A program made the translations under genes and the position numbers. Shown piece by piece: positions 5,616 through 5,805 of a stretch of DNA of 5,805 nt (within the stretch, counting starts at the first letter, position 1; each line of letters starts with the position of its first letter). This DNA is from Treponema sp. (GTDB taxonomy: Bacteria; Spirochaetota; Spirochaetia; Treponematales; Treponemataceae): positions 1 to 5,805 of the forward strand of contig JAGARY010000344.1 in assembly GCA_017622055.1 (NCBI GenBank), written 5' to 3'. The notes under the pieces are model-generated. The model had not been told where the DNA came from. It saw nothing but the letters and a program-made list of their open reading frames with translations, and ran no database searches.

Positions 5616-5805
5616 ATTTCGGACCTCTGTTGACTTGCGTTTTAAGTATTCACTTAAAACACCATTTTGTAATGCTTTATTAATTGCTTGTTCTAAAGGT
5701 GCTTTTGGATTCTGTTTTTTGCTTTCTCTGATGTAGTCAATTAATAAAGAATATTCTTCCAACTTTTTGCATTGCTTTAAAATTGGACTTTGTTTATCAC
5801 TATTA
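5376..5805 (-). CDS. Rpn-family recombination-promoting nuclease / PD-(D/E)XK family transposase, C-terminal part (N-terminus outside window)
   Basis: The frame stays open to the right edge (upstream residues include SDKQSPILKQCKKLEEYSLL), so the TTG at 5762 is not the real start. About 143 C-terminal residues are visible; full-length members are usually near 300. Typical of the family are the LEEYS-LIDYIRE segment, a helical stretch (APLEQAINKALQNGVLSEYL), the STEVRNMLIAEYSYE motif, a run of GIEQ repeats and a small helical end (PLETIAECTELPLEKVQEL). The PD-(D/E)XK catalytic residues lie outside the window. Family members are DNA endonucleases linked to RecA-independent recombination and, in Escherichia coli, to phage defence; they are often multicopy. 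The gene converges on the FliL-like gene and stops at TAA (5378-5376). It also holds a possible internal start at 5615. Confidence 0.85.
   Translation of the reverse strand, partial: NSDKQSPILKQCKKLEEYSLLIDYIRESKKQNPKAPLEQAINKALQNGVLSEYLKRKSTEVRNMLIAEYSYETDIKVQRREAYREGLAEGIEQGIEQGIEQGAAKTKIETAKNMIHKNIPLETIAECTELPLEKVQELATIS
5500..5535 (-). repeat. three tandem 12-bp repeats encoding GIEQ
   Basis: Units at 5535-5524, 5523-5512 and 5511-5500 encode successive four-residue units, giving EGIEQGIEQGIEQG. Two units are identical in DNA and the middle one differs at two bases. A degenerate fourth unit (GLAE) precedes them. The frame is kept whatever the copy number. Confidence 0.8.
5623..5628 (-). 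promoter_or_regulatory. Shine-Dalgarno for the internal Rpn start
   Basis: AGAGGT on the minus strand includes GAGGT, which is complementary to the 16S rRNA tail, and lies 7 nt before the in-frame ATG at 5615. It sits inside the coding sequence for Thr-Glu-Val-Arg, so coding constraint alone could explain it. Confidence 0.4.

Noticed and set aside
5486..5683. Plus-strand ORF of 65 codons opposite the Rpn gene
   Set aside because: Its composition reflects the complement of the GIEQ repeats, and the Rpn frame is clearly the coding one.
5376..5762. A complete 128-residue protein starting at the TTG at 5762
   Set aside because: The frame is open further upstream to the window edge, and the upstream residues (PILKQCKKLEEYS) match the Rpn family, so this is an internal codon of a longer gene.

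Overview
The window is AT-rich (by eye about one third G+C), with Lys/Glu/Asn/Ile-rich proteins. It reads as a host-associated spirochaete, most likely a Treponema. The reasons are a FliL-like protein, a lipoprotein built from Listeria/Bacteroides-type (InlB B) repeats, an Rpn-family PD-(D/E)XK protein, and a poly-G tract in a low-GC background. This is inference from gene content; there is no marker gene in the window.

Layout. (1) Positions 1-925, minus strand: the N-terminal part of a repeat lipoprotein that leaves the window on the left. It has a clear promoter and a strong Shine-Dalgarno, but its signal peptide is out of frame with the body because of an 8-base G run (857-864). (2) Positions 926-1060: its promoter and a weak terminator of the next gene. 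(3) Positions 1061-3424, minus strand: an unrecognised two-TM protein with a Cache-like extracytoplasmic domain and a long, very acidic cytoplasmic tail holding three 34-residue tandem repeats (102 bp each). (4) Positions 3425-3505: an 81-bp divergent intergenic region with one sigma70-type promoter in each direction. Both promoters sit so close to the start codons that the transcripts may be leaderless. (5) Positions 3506-4744, plus strand: hflX, complete, with all G motifs. (6) Positions 4799-5338, plus strand: a single-TM FliL-like protein, probably read with hflX. (7) Positions 5350-5365: a hairpin between converging genes. (8) Positions 5376-5805, minus strand: the C-terminal part of an Rpn-family protein that enters from the right edge. 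It contains an internal ATG with a good Shine-Dalgarno that could give a separate 79-residue protein.

How the parts may work together. HflX is a ribosome-associated stress GTPase. The two envelope proteins beside it (FliL-like and Cache-like) have no assigned role. Three loci carry short or tandem repeats that could change by slippage: the G8 tract (on/off switching of a surface lipoprotein), the 102-bp acidic repeats (protein length), and the 12-bp GIEQ repeats in the Rpn tail (possible tuning of an intragenic antitoxin). The most notable points are the poly-G contingency locus and the candidate intragenic Rpn small protein.
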